A stretch of 64,000 nt of DNA from Tetracentron sinense (lineage: Eukaryota; Streptophyta; Magnoliopsida; Trochodendrales; Trochodendraceae): NCBI GenBank assembly GCA_015143295.1, contig CM026554.1, forward strand, positions 31,199,531 to 31,263,530, written 5' to 3'. Below are positions 44,461 to 54,779 of this stretch, one piece after another. The translations under genes were made by a program, and so were the position numbers. Under the pieces are notes generated by a model. That model ran no database searches. It saw only the letters and a list, made by a program, of their open reading frames with translations, and had not been told where the DNA came from. The number at the start of each line of letters is the position of its first letter. Position 1 is the stretch's first letter.

Positions 44461-44654
44461 TTTTTTTTTGGAACTTGGGGTGTCCCCAATCCTTTGAGTC
44501 AGGACTAATCCCTAAGGGTGCGACGTGAGCCCGTAACCTGCTACAACAGGTAAGTCCAGGTAAACCCATGCGGGGCTAGCCCCAAACGGGGAGTAAGAAA
44601 TGGAACCCAAGACCTCTCACTTGGGGAAAGGCTCAGGAACCACTGGTCCACCCC
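44461..44654 (-). mobile_element. SINE family S1, copy 3
   Basis: The reverse complement begins GGTGGACCAGTGGTTCCTGA, runs through GAGAGGTCTTGGGTTCCATT and ends GGGGACACCCCAAGTTCC plus an A tail (T run at 44,461-44,469). It is nearly full length. The B-box region is closer to the consensus than in copy 1. Confidence 0.78.
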
Positions 44655-44984
44655 ATTGGAGAAAACATTTTTTTTTTGGAAATTTTACAATTTTAAAACA
44701 ATCGTAGACCACTTTGGAGAAAACACAAACTTAGGTATCAAAAATTTGGAATATGGAATATGCTAGAGTCTTCATTACTTATTCAATGGAAAGATTTTTT
44801 GATTCAATGAATTAGAAGAATTGTACGGTTTAAGTCAAGTAACTTGACTCAAGTAAAATAAGAATTTTTTTTACGGGATGAACAAATAACAAGAACTCTA
44901 AAACGTTACATAATTTTTGATGCCCTAATAGCATATCTTCTTTGAACAATCTCAAATTATCCTACGACTGTCCAATGTCGATAA
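44655..44984. other. AT-rich spacer before the Tat-type element
   Basis: No gene. It contains AAGTAACTTGACTCAAGTAA, related to the strings at 38,340 and 39,180. Confidence 0.45.
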
Positions 44985-44989
44985 CATTT

Positions 44990-45731
44990 TGTAATGGGTA
45001 AATTTCGTAAAACCCTAAGTATGGTGGTAACGAGCTCGTCCTCGGTGTGGTGTTATCGTTTGAGCTTATTTCCGTCGTCTCTTCGACGACGGGCCCGTTG
45101 TCATATGGACAACGAGAACGTTGTCTACCGAACGACGACCCCGTTGTCTCATAGACGACGATCACGTCTTCATTCTGACAACGCACCCGTCGTCTTATTG
45201 TCAACGACCCCGTACTCCAACACGTAATGAGATCCGGTGCTATTGCCCAGTCGCCTGGGACTGATCCTACCTCTACGATGGTAGGTGGGAAACACTGTCT
45301 TGGCATTAATACAGCATTAAATGTCATTTAATGCTAGTCACCTCGGACGAGTTCCTACTCTATGCCTGTTCTCTTTTATATGCAGGTACGCGTGCAGTAC
45401 GAATGATCCGGAGAGATCTATCTAAAATGATTACTGAAGTACACATCAGAGATTTGAGGTGTGCATGGTCATCCATGGGTGCCTATGGCCATGGCGGCAG
45501 GGGCCTATAAGAACCTGTGAAAAACAGTGTGAAGGGACGAACTTTTTAAGAGCTAAGACCCGCAAATTCTCTGCATTTTTCTTACTGTTCATCATCTTCT
45601 ACACCTACTGACTTTACCATCGGAGTACAGGTCAGGGTGCCACACCCTCCACTCCAACCTTCTACCGGTAAACCAAAGCGTGGGGAGGAGCTGTTGCTGA
45701 CGCGTGTCCTTTCCGGTAAAGTTCCCTCACA
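44990..45731 (+). repeat. 5' LTR of the Tat-type element
   Basis: 742 bp, TGTAATGGGTAAATTTCG to CCCTCACA. It is rich in GTCGTC/GACGAC near its start, with one unit of the 46-bp repeat that is present three times in the 3' LTR. A TATAA box lies at 45,506-45,510 (GGGCCTATAAGAACC). Confidence 0.93.
45506..45510 (+). promoter_or_regulatory. TATA box of the 5' LTR
   Basis: GGCCTATAAGAACC in the 5' LTR corresponds to GGCCTATAAAAACC at 55,361 in the 3' LTR, the latter being the better TATA box. Transcription of the element would start a short way downstream. Confidence 0.6.
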
Positions 45732-45735
45732 AAAT

Positions 45736-45753
45736 TGGCGCCGTCTGTGGGAA
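45736..45753 (+). promoter_or_regulatory. Primer-binding site, probably Asp tRNA
   Basis: TGGCGCCGTCTGTGGGAA lies four bases after the LTR. Its first nine to ten bases complement the end of plant aspartate tRNA; this sequence is common at the primer site of Tat-group elements. Confidence 0.8.
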
Positions 45754-45802
45754 TTTCTTTAGCCGAACTCACCCTTTGCTCACACCACCTCTCTCGGTCA
45801 GC

Positions 45803-47445
45803 ATGGCAAACCAAACTCCTCAGTCTATCGTCGAAAACCAGCCCCCTCAAGCCCTTACCTGCACCCCTTCCACCATGCAAACGTTCGCATTCAGGCCAAT
45901 CTTCCGGACAACCAGAGAGGCCCATGACCATACCTGATCCCATCCTGTTACTATTACAACAACAACAGGCCACTCTGGCCCAGATAGTCAGCCTGCAGCA
46001 GTCACTGCAGGAGCGGCTTGATGCTTTGGAGCACAGTAATTTGGAGATCGATGACGAATCTCCTAGAGGGGGTTCTGCGGCTCGTAAACTCAATTTCCTT
46101 CTTCCCCTCCTCCCAAAGCAACAGTCCAGACCTTCAGCCGTCTGCACCAGAGAATCTGGAGAGAAGATTCACTTCTCACTCCTTCTACTGCCGAGACTAC
46201 CTATCCTCGTTCTCTTGGTGCTCATTGCTGAACAACGAGATCTCGGTGTCAGCAACGACGGGTTGAAGACAGGCTTAACCCTCAAGGACAGTGGAAGCCC
46301 TGATCAATGCTCGAGTCAGAGGACGACGAGCGGGGCCTCTCTTCGATCAATACGCTCAGAAAGTACAAGACGAGGAGGAGACGTCCCCTTTTTCCAAGGA
46401 GATCGTCGAATCATGTACCCCATCAAAGTTCAGTGGTACCGAATTTTGTTAAGTTCGATGGGAGGAGAGATCCTATTGACCACCTGACTGACTTCAAGAA
46501 TGCTATGGCTGTCCGTAATCCGGATGATAATCTCCTCTGTAAAGCCTTCCCTAGTAGCCTGACTGGAGCGGCTGCGAGATGGTTCCGTAATCTACCCACT
46601 GGGTCGATCAGGTGTATGGCTGATCTCAGGTCAGTTTTCATTGACCAGTATATCATTAACAAGAAGAAGAAGGCTGGTGCAGATTCACTCTTCGCCATGA
46701 GAATGAAGTCGGCGGAACCCCTTAGAGACTTTATTCAACGGTTTACCGATGAAGTCTCTAATATCGATAAGATCGAAGGACTGCACTTGCATAGCGGCCT
46801 TCAAGAATGCCATACCCAAGAGTTCTAAGCTCTACGAATCTCTTGCCCTTGACTGTCCAATCAAGATGGACGAGCTGATAGTCCGTGCCTCTAAGTACGA
46901 GAGGATGGAGGAAGATATTGCAGCAACGACGAGACCCAGAGCACGAGGAGTAGATGCTGTGGAGTGGGGAAGCAAACCCTCCTCGAAGAGAGGGAAGAGA
47001 CCAAAGTATGAATCATCTTCCAGCGACGAGGAACCACGGAGACGCACACGACAGGAAAAAGTGGTGTACGTTGAACGACGAGGAGAGCCGAACCGACTCT
47101 CATTGGGAGTCCTCTAAGATTTAGACTCATCAAGGAGGACGGATCTACGTCCCAACTCCCAACGGCGGGACGACCGTGCCTATCAAAGACAAGAGGAAAC
47201 GGGGCATAACAAGGAGAGGGAGAATCAGACGACAGAAAGACGTCCTTTTGCATCTCGCGCTGGTCAAGTTAACTTCTCAGCGAGCCCGGCGACGATTATG
47301 AAGACGATGGAAGACAAACCATACTTCGAATGGCCAGCACGGACTGTTCGTGATGTCACCTCGGGACCTAGGGCGCATGAGTATTGTCAGTATCACAAGT
47401 GCCACGGGCACCTTACAAATCGTTGCCGCATCCTGAGAGAATATT
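45803..47445 (+). pseudogene. Tat-type gag remnant
   Basis: It starts at ATG 45803 (MANQTPQSIVENQPPQ). After a frameshift near 45,900 comes a Gln-rich coil (LLLLQQQQATLAQIVSLQQS). The conserved gag core lies in a third frame at 46,440-46,800: DPIDHLTDFKNAM and GAAARWFRNLPTGSI, then MADLRSVFIDQY, as in Retrotrans_gag. Another frameshift near 46,790 leads to an Arg/Ser/Glu-rich tail. A CX2HX4HX4C finger, CQYHKCHGHLTNRC, is readable at 47,385-47,426, after further stops. At least three frame changes; no intact gag. Confidence 0.85.
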
Positions 47446-48150
47446 TTGAAAAGATTAGTCCGTGAAGGCTATCTGGGAGAATATGTGGACTCTAGAAGAG
47501 GAGAATGGCGTATTACAGATCCATCCACTCGATCTCATGAGGGAAAGCCATCTAGTCATATGGGCCGAGGCGGAGAAGCTCCGAAGGGAATCATAAATGT
47601 CATCCATCGCGCTCGAGTACCGGAAGTAGATATTGAGCAACAGTTCCGAGCGAAGGCAAGGAAGTTAGCACACGTGGCAAAAGTTTGTCAGGTACGATCG
47701 ACAGCGAGGAAAATCGAGCAGGCCCTATCGTTCACCGATCAGGACATGACAACTGTGGTCAGGCCTCACTACGATGCTCTTGTTTTGACTATGCGAATTG
47801 GCGATTTTGACATCAGGAGAGTGCTCGTTGACCCTGGAAGTAGGGCAGATATTCTGTATCTCCATGCTTTCGCAAAGATGGGGTTGGACCCGGCAGTTCT
47901 CGTCCCTGCACAGACCCCCTTGATAGGATTCGACGGAAGCTCGATGCAACCCGTAGGAGAAGTCATCCTACCGGTCAAAGCTGGACCTATCATCCTGTCC
48001 ACTCGGTTCTCCATTGTCGACGCGCCTTCCCCATACAATGCCATCATGGGGCGATGGTGGACTCACGAAATGAGAGCTGTTCCGTCTTCTTATTATCAGG
48101 TACTGAAATTCCCTACTCCGGACGGACCAAGTGAAATACGAGGAGACTAG
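47446..48150 (+). pseudogene. Tat-type protease remnant
   Basis: YDALVLTMRIGDFDIRRVLV is followed by DPGSRADILYL, where gypsy proteases have an Asp-Thr/Ser-Gly triad; the middle residue is Pro here, which should harm the active site. LIGFDGSSMQPVGEVILPV and SPYNAIMGRWW complete the usual fold. TAG stops at 48,148 and 48,196 separate it, in the same frame, from RT. Confidence 0.8.
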
Positions 48151-48216
48151 CTGGCATCGCAGAAGTGTGATTATGCCCCACCCGACCTACTTAAATAGCA
48201 ATTACAGATCGGGTCC

Positions 48217-50124
48217 GTGGAAGAGGAGAACCCGGGTGAATCGTTGACGAACCACTCTGTTGAACCCACGAAGCTTGTCAACCTGGGGACGGAGAACGAG
48301 TCAAGGACGCTACAAATTGGGACCTGTTTGACAACGGACGAAGAGCAGGAGTTGATAAATTTTCTGAGGAAGAATCTTGATGTTTTTGCTTGGTCCCATG
48401 AGGACTTGACAGGTATCAATCCTGAAATCATCTGTCACCATCTCAACGTTGATCCCGTAGTGAATCCGGTTAAACAGAAGCCTCGTAGACTTGCTCCGGC
48501 GTACCATGAGGCCGTCAATGAAGAGATTGATAAGTTAATTCAGCACGGGTTCATTTGTGAGGTCCAATATCCAGAATGGATAGCTAATGTAGTAGCTGTT
48601 CCGAAGAAGAACGGGAAAGTCAGAGTCTGTATTGATTTCACTAATGTTAATAAAGCTTGTCCGAAAGACTTCTTCCCAGTTCCCAGAATCGATAGACTTA
48701 TCACTGCCACCGCGGGTCACGAGATGTTGAGCTTCATGGATGGGTATTCGGGTTACAATCAAATCCTCTTAGCTGAGGACGATCAAGAGAAGACGGCCTT
48801 CATAACGGAGCGTGGCCTGTTCTGTTACCGGGTCATGCCCTTTGGCCTGAAGAATGCCGGGGCCACTTATCAACGGTTAATGAATCTGATGTTTGGACCC
48901 TTGCTTGGTAAATCGGTGGAGGTGTACATTGACGATATCGTTGTGAAAAGCCGAACCCGGTTCTCTCTTGTAGCCGACTTGGCGGAGCCGTTTTCTATTT
49001 TACGCACTTTCAATCTGAAGCTAAATCCTGAGAAATGTATATTCGGCGTCGCCTCGGGCAAATTCCTTGGTTACCTCGTCAGTCAACGGGGCATCGAAGC
49101 AAATCCCACGCAAATCCGTGCTCTGATAGATATGCCGGAACCGAAGACAAGGAAAGAAGTTCAAAAACTAACAGGACGTATCGCTGCTCTTAACCGGTTT
49201 ATATCGAAGTCTTCTGACCGTTGTAGACCTCTGTTCGAGTTATTGAGGAAGGATTCCGTTTTCAGGTGGACAGAAGAGTGTTCCCGATCTTTCGCCGCTT
49301 TGAAGACGTATCTAGGCTCCGCTCCGATCCTCTCCGTACCTGAACCTGGTGAAGTGTTGTACCTCTATCTCTCCGTTTCGGAACGAACCATTGGCTCCGT
49401 GCTGCTCAGAAGTCACAACGGCGTAGAGAAGCCTATTTATTTCGTCAGCAAAACATTCCACAAGGCAGAGTCCAACTATAGCAAAATGGAAAAGGTATGT
49501 CTGGCTCTTGTCTTTTCTGCTGAAAAGTTACGTCCTTATTTTCAGGCACATACAATCGTCGTCTTCACTACGTACCCTTTGAAAACTGTGTTGGGGCGAC
49601 CTGAAACTGCGGGACGTATGTCAAAGTGGGCAGTGGCACTCAGCGAGTTCGATATCCAATATCAGGCCCGAACCGCAGAGAAAGGACAGGCCGTTGCAAG
49701 CTTCCTGACCGATTTCCCCGTGGAGGAGGCCGAAACTTCAGTAGAGCCCGACCGTCATGAGCTCCCAGACGATGCGGAGGAGGATACCATTGTGGAAGAC
49801 GAGGCGGGAGATGGAACCAAACTGACGATGTGGTGCGACTGGGTCTTGTACGTAGATGGGTCGTCTAATGTCAGCGGTTCGGGACTTGGTGTTGTTCTTG
49901 TCAGCCCAGATCATGTTAAAGTACAAAAGCTGACGCGTCTTGGTTATGCTGCCTCCAATAATGAAGCTGAATATGAAGCGTTAATACTTGGGTTGCAAAG
50001 TGCACGAGAGTTGGGAATTTCTAAACTCAGGATGTTCTGTGATTCACAGCTCGTGGTGAACCAAGTCAACGGTATCTATGAATGTCGAGATGAACGGATG
50101 AGACGCTACGCTGCACTTTTATAA
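48217..50124 (+). pseudogene. Tat-type reverse transcriptase with two RNase H domains
   Basis: One 635-codon frame. RT motifs are clear: WIANVVAVPKKNGKVRVCID, CPKDFFPVPRIDRLI, MPFGLKNAGATYQRLMN and the catalytic YIDDIVVKS. The first RNase H (LYLYLSVSERTIGSVLL, SNYSKMEKVCLALVFSAEKL) lacks obvious catalytic acids. The second, starting about 49,845, has LYVDGSSNVSGSGLGVVL, NNEAEYEALILGL and FCDSQLVVNQV with its Asp, Glu and Asp in place; this is the archaeal-like RNase H of the Tat group. The frame ends at TAA 50,122-50,124 but continues past it into integrase. Confidence 0.9.
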
Positions 50125-51138
50125 GAACAACGAAAGGCCTTTGATGTTATCGAGATTAAACATGTCCGAAGGGACGATAACAGGCATGCTGATGCATTGG
50201 CATACCTCGCTTCGATGATGCAAACTGATGAATCCAAGACAATCCTCATGGAGTATAAGGAATACCCCTCTATTGAACTGCAAACACAACGCACGGTGTT
50301 ATCCGTAAATCAAGTGCCAAGCTGGATGACGGGCATAATAACTTATTTGAAGAATGGAATTCTCTCATCCGACACAAAGGAAGCAAGACGAATACAATAT
50401 AAAGCTCCCCGTTATACCCTTGTGGATGGGGAACTGTACCGTAAATCCTTTGGAGGACCCCTTTTGAGATGCGTGCACCTTGAAGACGTAGAGAAGATCT
50501 TAGCTGAGCTCCATGAAGGGATTTGCGGCATCCATTCGGGAGGACGGACTATCGCTCATCGTGCTCTGGGGCAAGGATATTTTTGGCCATACATGCAAGC
50601 TGACGCACAAAAGTACATACAAAAATGCAGTCAATGTCAGCGTCATACGAAATTAATTCATGCCCCCGCTCAAGAACTCAACATCGTATCTCAACCTTGG
50701 CCTTTCGCTCGTTGGGGACTTGATATCGTAGGACCCTTTCCTAAGGCTCCCGGTAACCTAACTTTTCTGCTGGTAGCCACGGATTACTTCTCCCGGTGGA
50801 TCGAGGCTATTCCACTTGCGCGTATTAGAGAACAAGAAGTGAAGAAGTATTTGTGGGAACATATTATCGGTAGATTCGGCATTCCGCAGTCCATCATTTC
50901 TGATAACGGGAAGCAGTTCACAGGAAAACTCATTACCGACTTTTGCCGAGAGTTGAAAATCAAGCACATCTTCTCTTCCAAAATACACGAGAAGTCAATA
51001 GCGGAAAGCTGGGTCCCAACTGGGAAGGGCCATACATCGTGGACAGTGTCGGGAGCCCTGGTGTGCACTACCTTAAAGACCTACAAGGTAATGTAATTCA
51101 GAAGTCGTGGAACATCATGAATTTAAAGCAATTTTTTT
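50125..51138 (+). pseudogene. Tat-type integrase with internal deletion
   Basis: It continues the RT frame after one TAA. The zinc-binding part is HEGICGIHSGG ... CSQCQRH. The core has the first Asp in RWGLDIVGPFPKAP and the second in IISDNGKQFTGK. The third residue, Glu, normally lies tens of residues further on, but the sequence jumps from ELKIKHIFSSK to unrelated codons and then, in another frame, to GKLGPNWEGPYIVDSV, the C-terminal GPY/F module. The Glu segment and most of the linker have been deleted near 50,975-51,020. It cannot integrate DNA. Confidence 0.9.
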
Positions 51139-51230
51139 AATAAAGTTGTGCGTTATGAGCATTTGCTATGAACATATGATCAATCGTCTTTATTTACATA
51201 TCCAGTACTTGTTAAAATGTTATAGTATGT

Positions 51231-51515
51231 GTTACCACGGCGGGTGCATTTCACACGAACAGGGTACTCACCACGGGACACAGGTGGCTCATACAAAGGA
51301 ATTGCCACTGAGCATATTGATGGCTTATACTAATGGAATGTCCTCTGAGCATGGTGTCCCACCACGAGTTACCACAACGGGTGCATTTCACACGAACAGG
51401 GTACTCACCACGGGACACAGGTGGCTCATACAAAGGAATTGCCATCTGAGCATACTGGTGGCTTATACCAATGGAATGTCCTCTGAGCATGGTGTCCCAC
51501 CACGAGTTACCACAA
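51231..51515. repeat. Two tandem copies of a 137-bp unit
   Basis: Unit 1 runs 51231-51367, unit 2 51368-51505, and a third begins with GTTACCACAAG at 51506. The copies differ at few positions and by one base in length (GCCACTGAG against GCCATCTGAG). Each contains CACCACGGGACACAGGTGGC and ATGGTGTCCCACCACGA. They lie between the end of pol and the end of the antisense gene. Confidence 0.9.
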
Positions 51516-51819
51516 GTTCGTCTTTATGAAATGGACCATTTATCGAAGTACGTCCGTAGTGTTAATCCGCGTCTTTGAAATAACCCTTGACAACCCCTTA
51601 TTAGAGTGATATAGTGAATTATATTCGTTATGAGATTTGTATCCAATCACGAGTTAATTATATGTTATTTGTCTTATTTAAACGAGATGCCTATTCCGGA
51701 TCGATCGGTTGCTACACGGTGATCACAAATGGAGACATATATAAAATTTACTAACAGGAGTCGAACATGAGTACATCCAAAACAAAACACGAAAAGAAGG
51801 GGATAGGAAGGAGAAAAGA

Positions 51820-54223
51820 TCAGTCTTCGCCAACTTCAACAACTACGACAGCGTTATCCGGAACGATCGGAACGTTGTCAGCAGCAACAACGGGATCGGC
51901 GGAAGCAGTTTCAGCTGGAGCCTCGGGGAGAACGGGAGATGATCCAATAGGTAACGGGGGTTGCCCCCCTCCTTGTACCTCGGGCTCTTCACCGAGCGGG
52001 AACTCCATGCCCACAGCCTCAGAACGAGTGGCCTCGTCCTTCGATTGTTGGGGAGACTCTACCAGTCGTCCCGATTCTCAGAGCTCGTTCATCAGCTCCC
52101 TCTCCGTCTCGACCCGATCTTCGGCTATCAGCCGTTCCATCTCTGTCTGGAAGTGGGCTCGAAGAGACTCCGTTAAAGCCTCCTTGGCGGCTTCAACCTC
52201 CTTGTCCCTCACGGCCGTGGCCTCCTCAAGCTGTTCGGCCAATGCTGCCTTCTCGGCTTCAGTCGCCTCTAGCCATTGACGGAGAGTATTCACGATCTCG
52301 TCCATCTCGCTGATCCGAAGGACGGACCTCTCGGCTTGTTCCATCGCCGCCTTCTCTCCTTCCATTGCCTTACGGGCTTCGTCCCGAGCTTTGTCCCGTT
52401 GTTTCACGGCCGTGGCAATCGTGCCTTTAGCAGATCGCAAGTCAGCTTTAACGGACATCAGCTCGTGGTTCAGCCGTTTCACGTCCTCGGCTCCCCTCCT
52501 CTCCAGGTCAAGGACTTTGTCCCTCAGCCCATTGGAAATACGCCTGTTTTCGGCTGTGACCTCGTACATCCCGGCGAGCATGTTGCCCAGCAAAAAAAAA
52601 AAAAAAAAGAAAGAAAAAGGGTAAAAAAAAAAAAAAAAAAAAAACGTACCGTGGCAACAGCTCGACTCGCGGCACTGAACATCCCCATCCAGTGCAAGTC
52701 CCTCGTTGCGGCTATATCCGCTGGGAGTCTCATCGCCAACATCATCGATGTGGCAACGGAGTCGTGCTCCATCGCCGAATGCACGATGGTAGGACGAGCA
52801 TATCCTCGGGGGAAGACGGGATTCCATAGCTCGGCGGGGCCCCCCATGGTAATCCTCTCTCGAGGAGGGGCAGAAGACGGGGAAGCGGAAGACGAAGCCA
52901 CGTTTGCGGCTGGTGAGGAAGTAGAGGCCGGGACAACCACAGGGGCAGTAGAGTTGGGAGGAGCAACAGCAGCCGTATCTGCCACAGAAGACGGAGCAGT
53001 TGCGATAGCCACGGGAGGGCCGGTGCTAACAATTGGAGGCTCCTCCGCGAGGGTACCACTCCCCTCGCCGAATGTTGCAGCTTGAGTAGATGACACCCCG
53101 GCGGACTCCCGTTCTCGAACCCTTTGGTCCTGGTCCGCCTCTCGCCGAGCTTTCTTTGCCTTCAGGGCTTTGAGAGCTTCTTCCCTCTCTCTTTTCTCCG
53201 TCTTCTTATCCGCCGCGGATAGATGGGAGGGACGAGAAGGGCGGGGAGGACGAGTCAGCGTCGGAGCCTGTGAGGATCGCTGTGGTAAGGGAAGTTGATC
53301 AGTCATGTCTTCCTCTATCTCCTCGTCAAGGAAAGCTGTCGGCCCGAGTGGTCTCTGAGGCGGTGGATGAGCCGGTCGGCGTGGCTTTCTAGGTAAGGTC
53401 CCTGCCTCTACAGCGGACCCTGTCTCTTGAGCAGAGGACGGCGTCCAGGTGACGTAATCGTCCCCTTTATCGATGCAAACTTTTCGAAGCGCGTACTCTT
53501 CTTCCGCGGAAAGTTTAGAAAAATGTGGCTTAGAAATATCTGCAGAAAGAGCGAAGCGTTATTAGCCATGTAACAGGAATACGTTTCTAGAACAGACAAC
53601 GGAGAACGATTCAAAAGTAACAGACCTGAAGTAAATTCGTGGGGAACAGGACGGGCAGTTTCTGCCCTCCAAGCTCCGGAGACCACGAAAGGCATCTCCT
53701 TCCAGTCCCGTTCCACATCAGGGAGGTGTGTGATGATATCGAGGATCCTAGGTTTTTGCCTCCAGGTGAAGTACGTTTTCTTTCCCTCCCCATCAACCCC
53801 GGGACATTTCACGACATGGCGGAAGTGGAAGACATGTCTGGCCTCTACGTTATACCCGTCTCTGTTGAACTTGTCCATCAGAGACATGTATTTGTAGAAC
53901 TTCGGGTGCATTTGCCCCGGGGTAACTTGGAGGACGGACAGGACGGAGTCCGCAATGGGAGATAAGGGAAATCGAAGTCCAGCCTCGAACTGGGCGAGGT
54001 AGACGATAGTGCAGGAAGAACGGTGGTCTGGAAGAACGTCTTCTTCCTTAAAATGAATGTGGACATGAGAGAGAATTTGGAAAAGGGCTCTGTAATGGTC
54101 AAGTGCGTATTTGACAACTGGTTTGGTTTTGGGTTTGGAAACACTGGTAATAACACCGTGAGGGGCACTGCCTGAACAACTGGCTTCATCGGCACTGTCT
54201 ATCCTAATTACTTCGGCAGACAT
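51820..54223 (-). pseudogene. Antisense gene of the Tat-type element (Transposase_28-like, coiled coil)
   Basis: The likely start is ATG at 54223 in a strong context (GCCACCATGTCTGCC). Exon 1 runs 54223-53626 (199 codons plus one base). It holds SSCTIVYLAQFEAGLRFPLS, VTPGQMHPKFYKYMSLMDKF and HVVKCPGVDGEGKKTYFTW, resembling Transposase_28 (a gypsy-associated domain of unknown function). Intron 1 is 53625-53540 (TTCAG|GTCTG, TTTCTGCAG|A). Exon 2 runs 53539-52650, with a Lys/Arg/Glu block and a Pro/Ala/Ser-rich stretch. A GTACGT donor opens intron 2. Exon 3 should begin at 52587 in phase 0, but the acceptor reads CTG, not CAG. Exon 3 is a long coiled coil (LEATEAEKAALAEQLEEATA), broken by TGA at 52,078, after which the frame stays open to 51,820. 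About 750 residues if whole. Function unknown. Confidence 0.8.
52588..52649 (-). other. Homopolymer-filled second intron of the antisense gene
   Basis: On the gene strand: a GTACG donor, a run of about 22 T, ACCC, a mixed T/C run, another run of about 16 T, then GCTG where CAG is expected. Exon 3 would start in phase 0 exactly here. The next AG dinucleotides downstream are out of phase, so a T for A change at position 52,589 (minus-strand base) best explains the loss. Confidence 0.6.
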
Positions 54224-54779
54224 GGTGGCAAACAAGTAGAAAAAAGAAAAAATATAGGGAAACGACCACAGAACAAAAGAAAAAGAGGAGAATCTTACCA
54301 AAAACTGTATCTAGGAAGCAAGGAGCGCGGCAAGAGAAGAAAGAAGAGCAGAGCAGCAGATCGTCGGTGAGAAGAATTTCCGGCAGAGTAGCAGAATGCA
54401 AGAATTCAAACGAAGAAGATGAAGTACCAGGCCTTCAGTACTTATAGACCAGTCCATAACTCGAATGACGATAATGACCTCGATCTATACCGTACGCGTG
54501 TCCACGCATGCAGACAACGTGAAGGGCAGGATGGTCTTCTGACCGAGTTAAATAACCGTCGGGAAAAACGAAGCGTCCAAAAAATAATGATGACAGCCTG
54601 CCAAACATTTATGAGGTATGACGTTTCGGCACGCGCAATACAGCTGACAAGACGCTACATCTTCGCGTGCAGAATACGTGACCTATCGCCATTCTGAGGT
54701 TAGCAGTATCTTCTCCTCCGTCGTTTCGCTATATTTATGACACTCTGAACCACGTTCAAAGTATTATAAAGGGGCAATT
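54224..54779. other. Region between antisense gene start and 3' LTR
   Basis: It should contain the antisense gene's promoter and 5' leader on the minus strand. No single TATA box stands out. A plus-strand frame at 54,419-54,697 has no recognisable domain. It ends with the purine stretch AAAGGGGCAATT (54,768-54,779), the likely polypurine tract, which is interrupted by pyrimidines. Confidence 0.5.

Noticed and set aside
44994..45327. Opposed frames of 77 and 121 codons at the start of the Tat-type LTR
   Set aside because: They fall in the LTR and are by-products of GACGAC/GTCGTC repeats; the 3' LTR does not keep the same frames.
48217..51138. An endogenous pararetrovirus or viral polymerase
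   Set aside because: The frame has gag-protease-RT-double RNase H-integrase order with flanking LTRs and no movement or coat protein, so it is a Ty3/gypsy retrotransposon.
52276..53085. 269-codon plus-strand frame (and 51,767-52,279 on the same strand)
   Set aside because: It is the complement of the antisense gene's Pro/Ala-rich and coiled-coil exons and runs through the poly-T intron as poly-Lys. The minus-strand reading has domain structure and splice sites; the plus-strand one has none.
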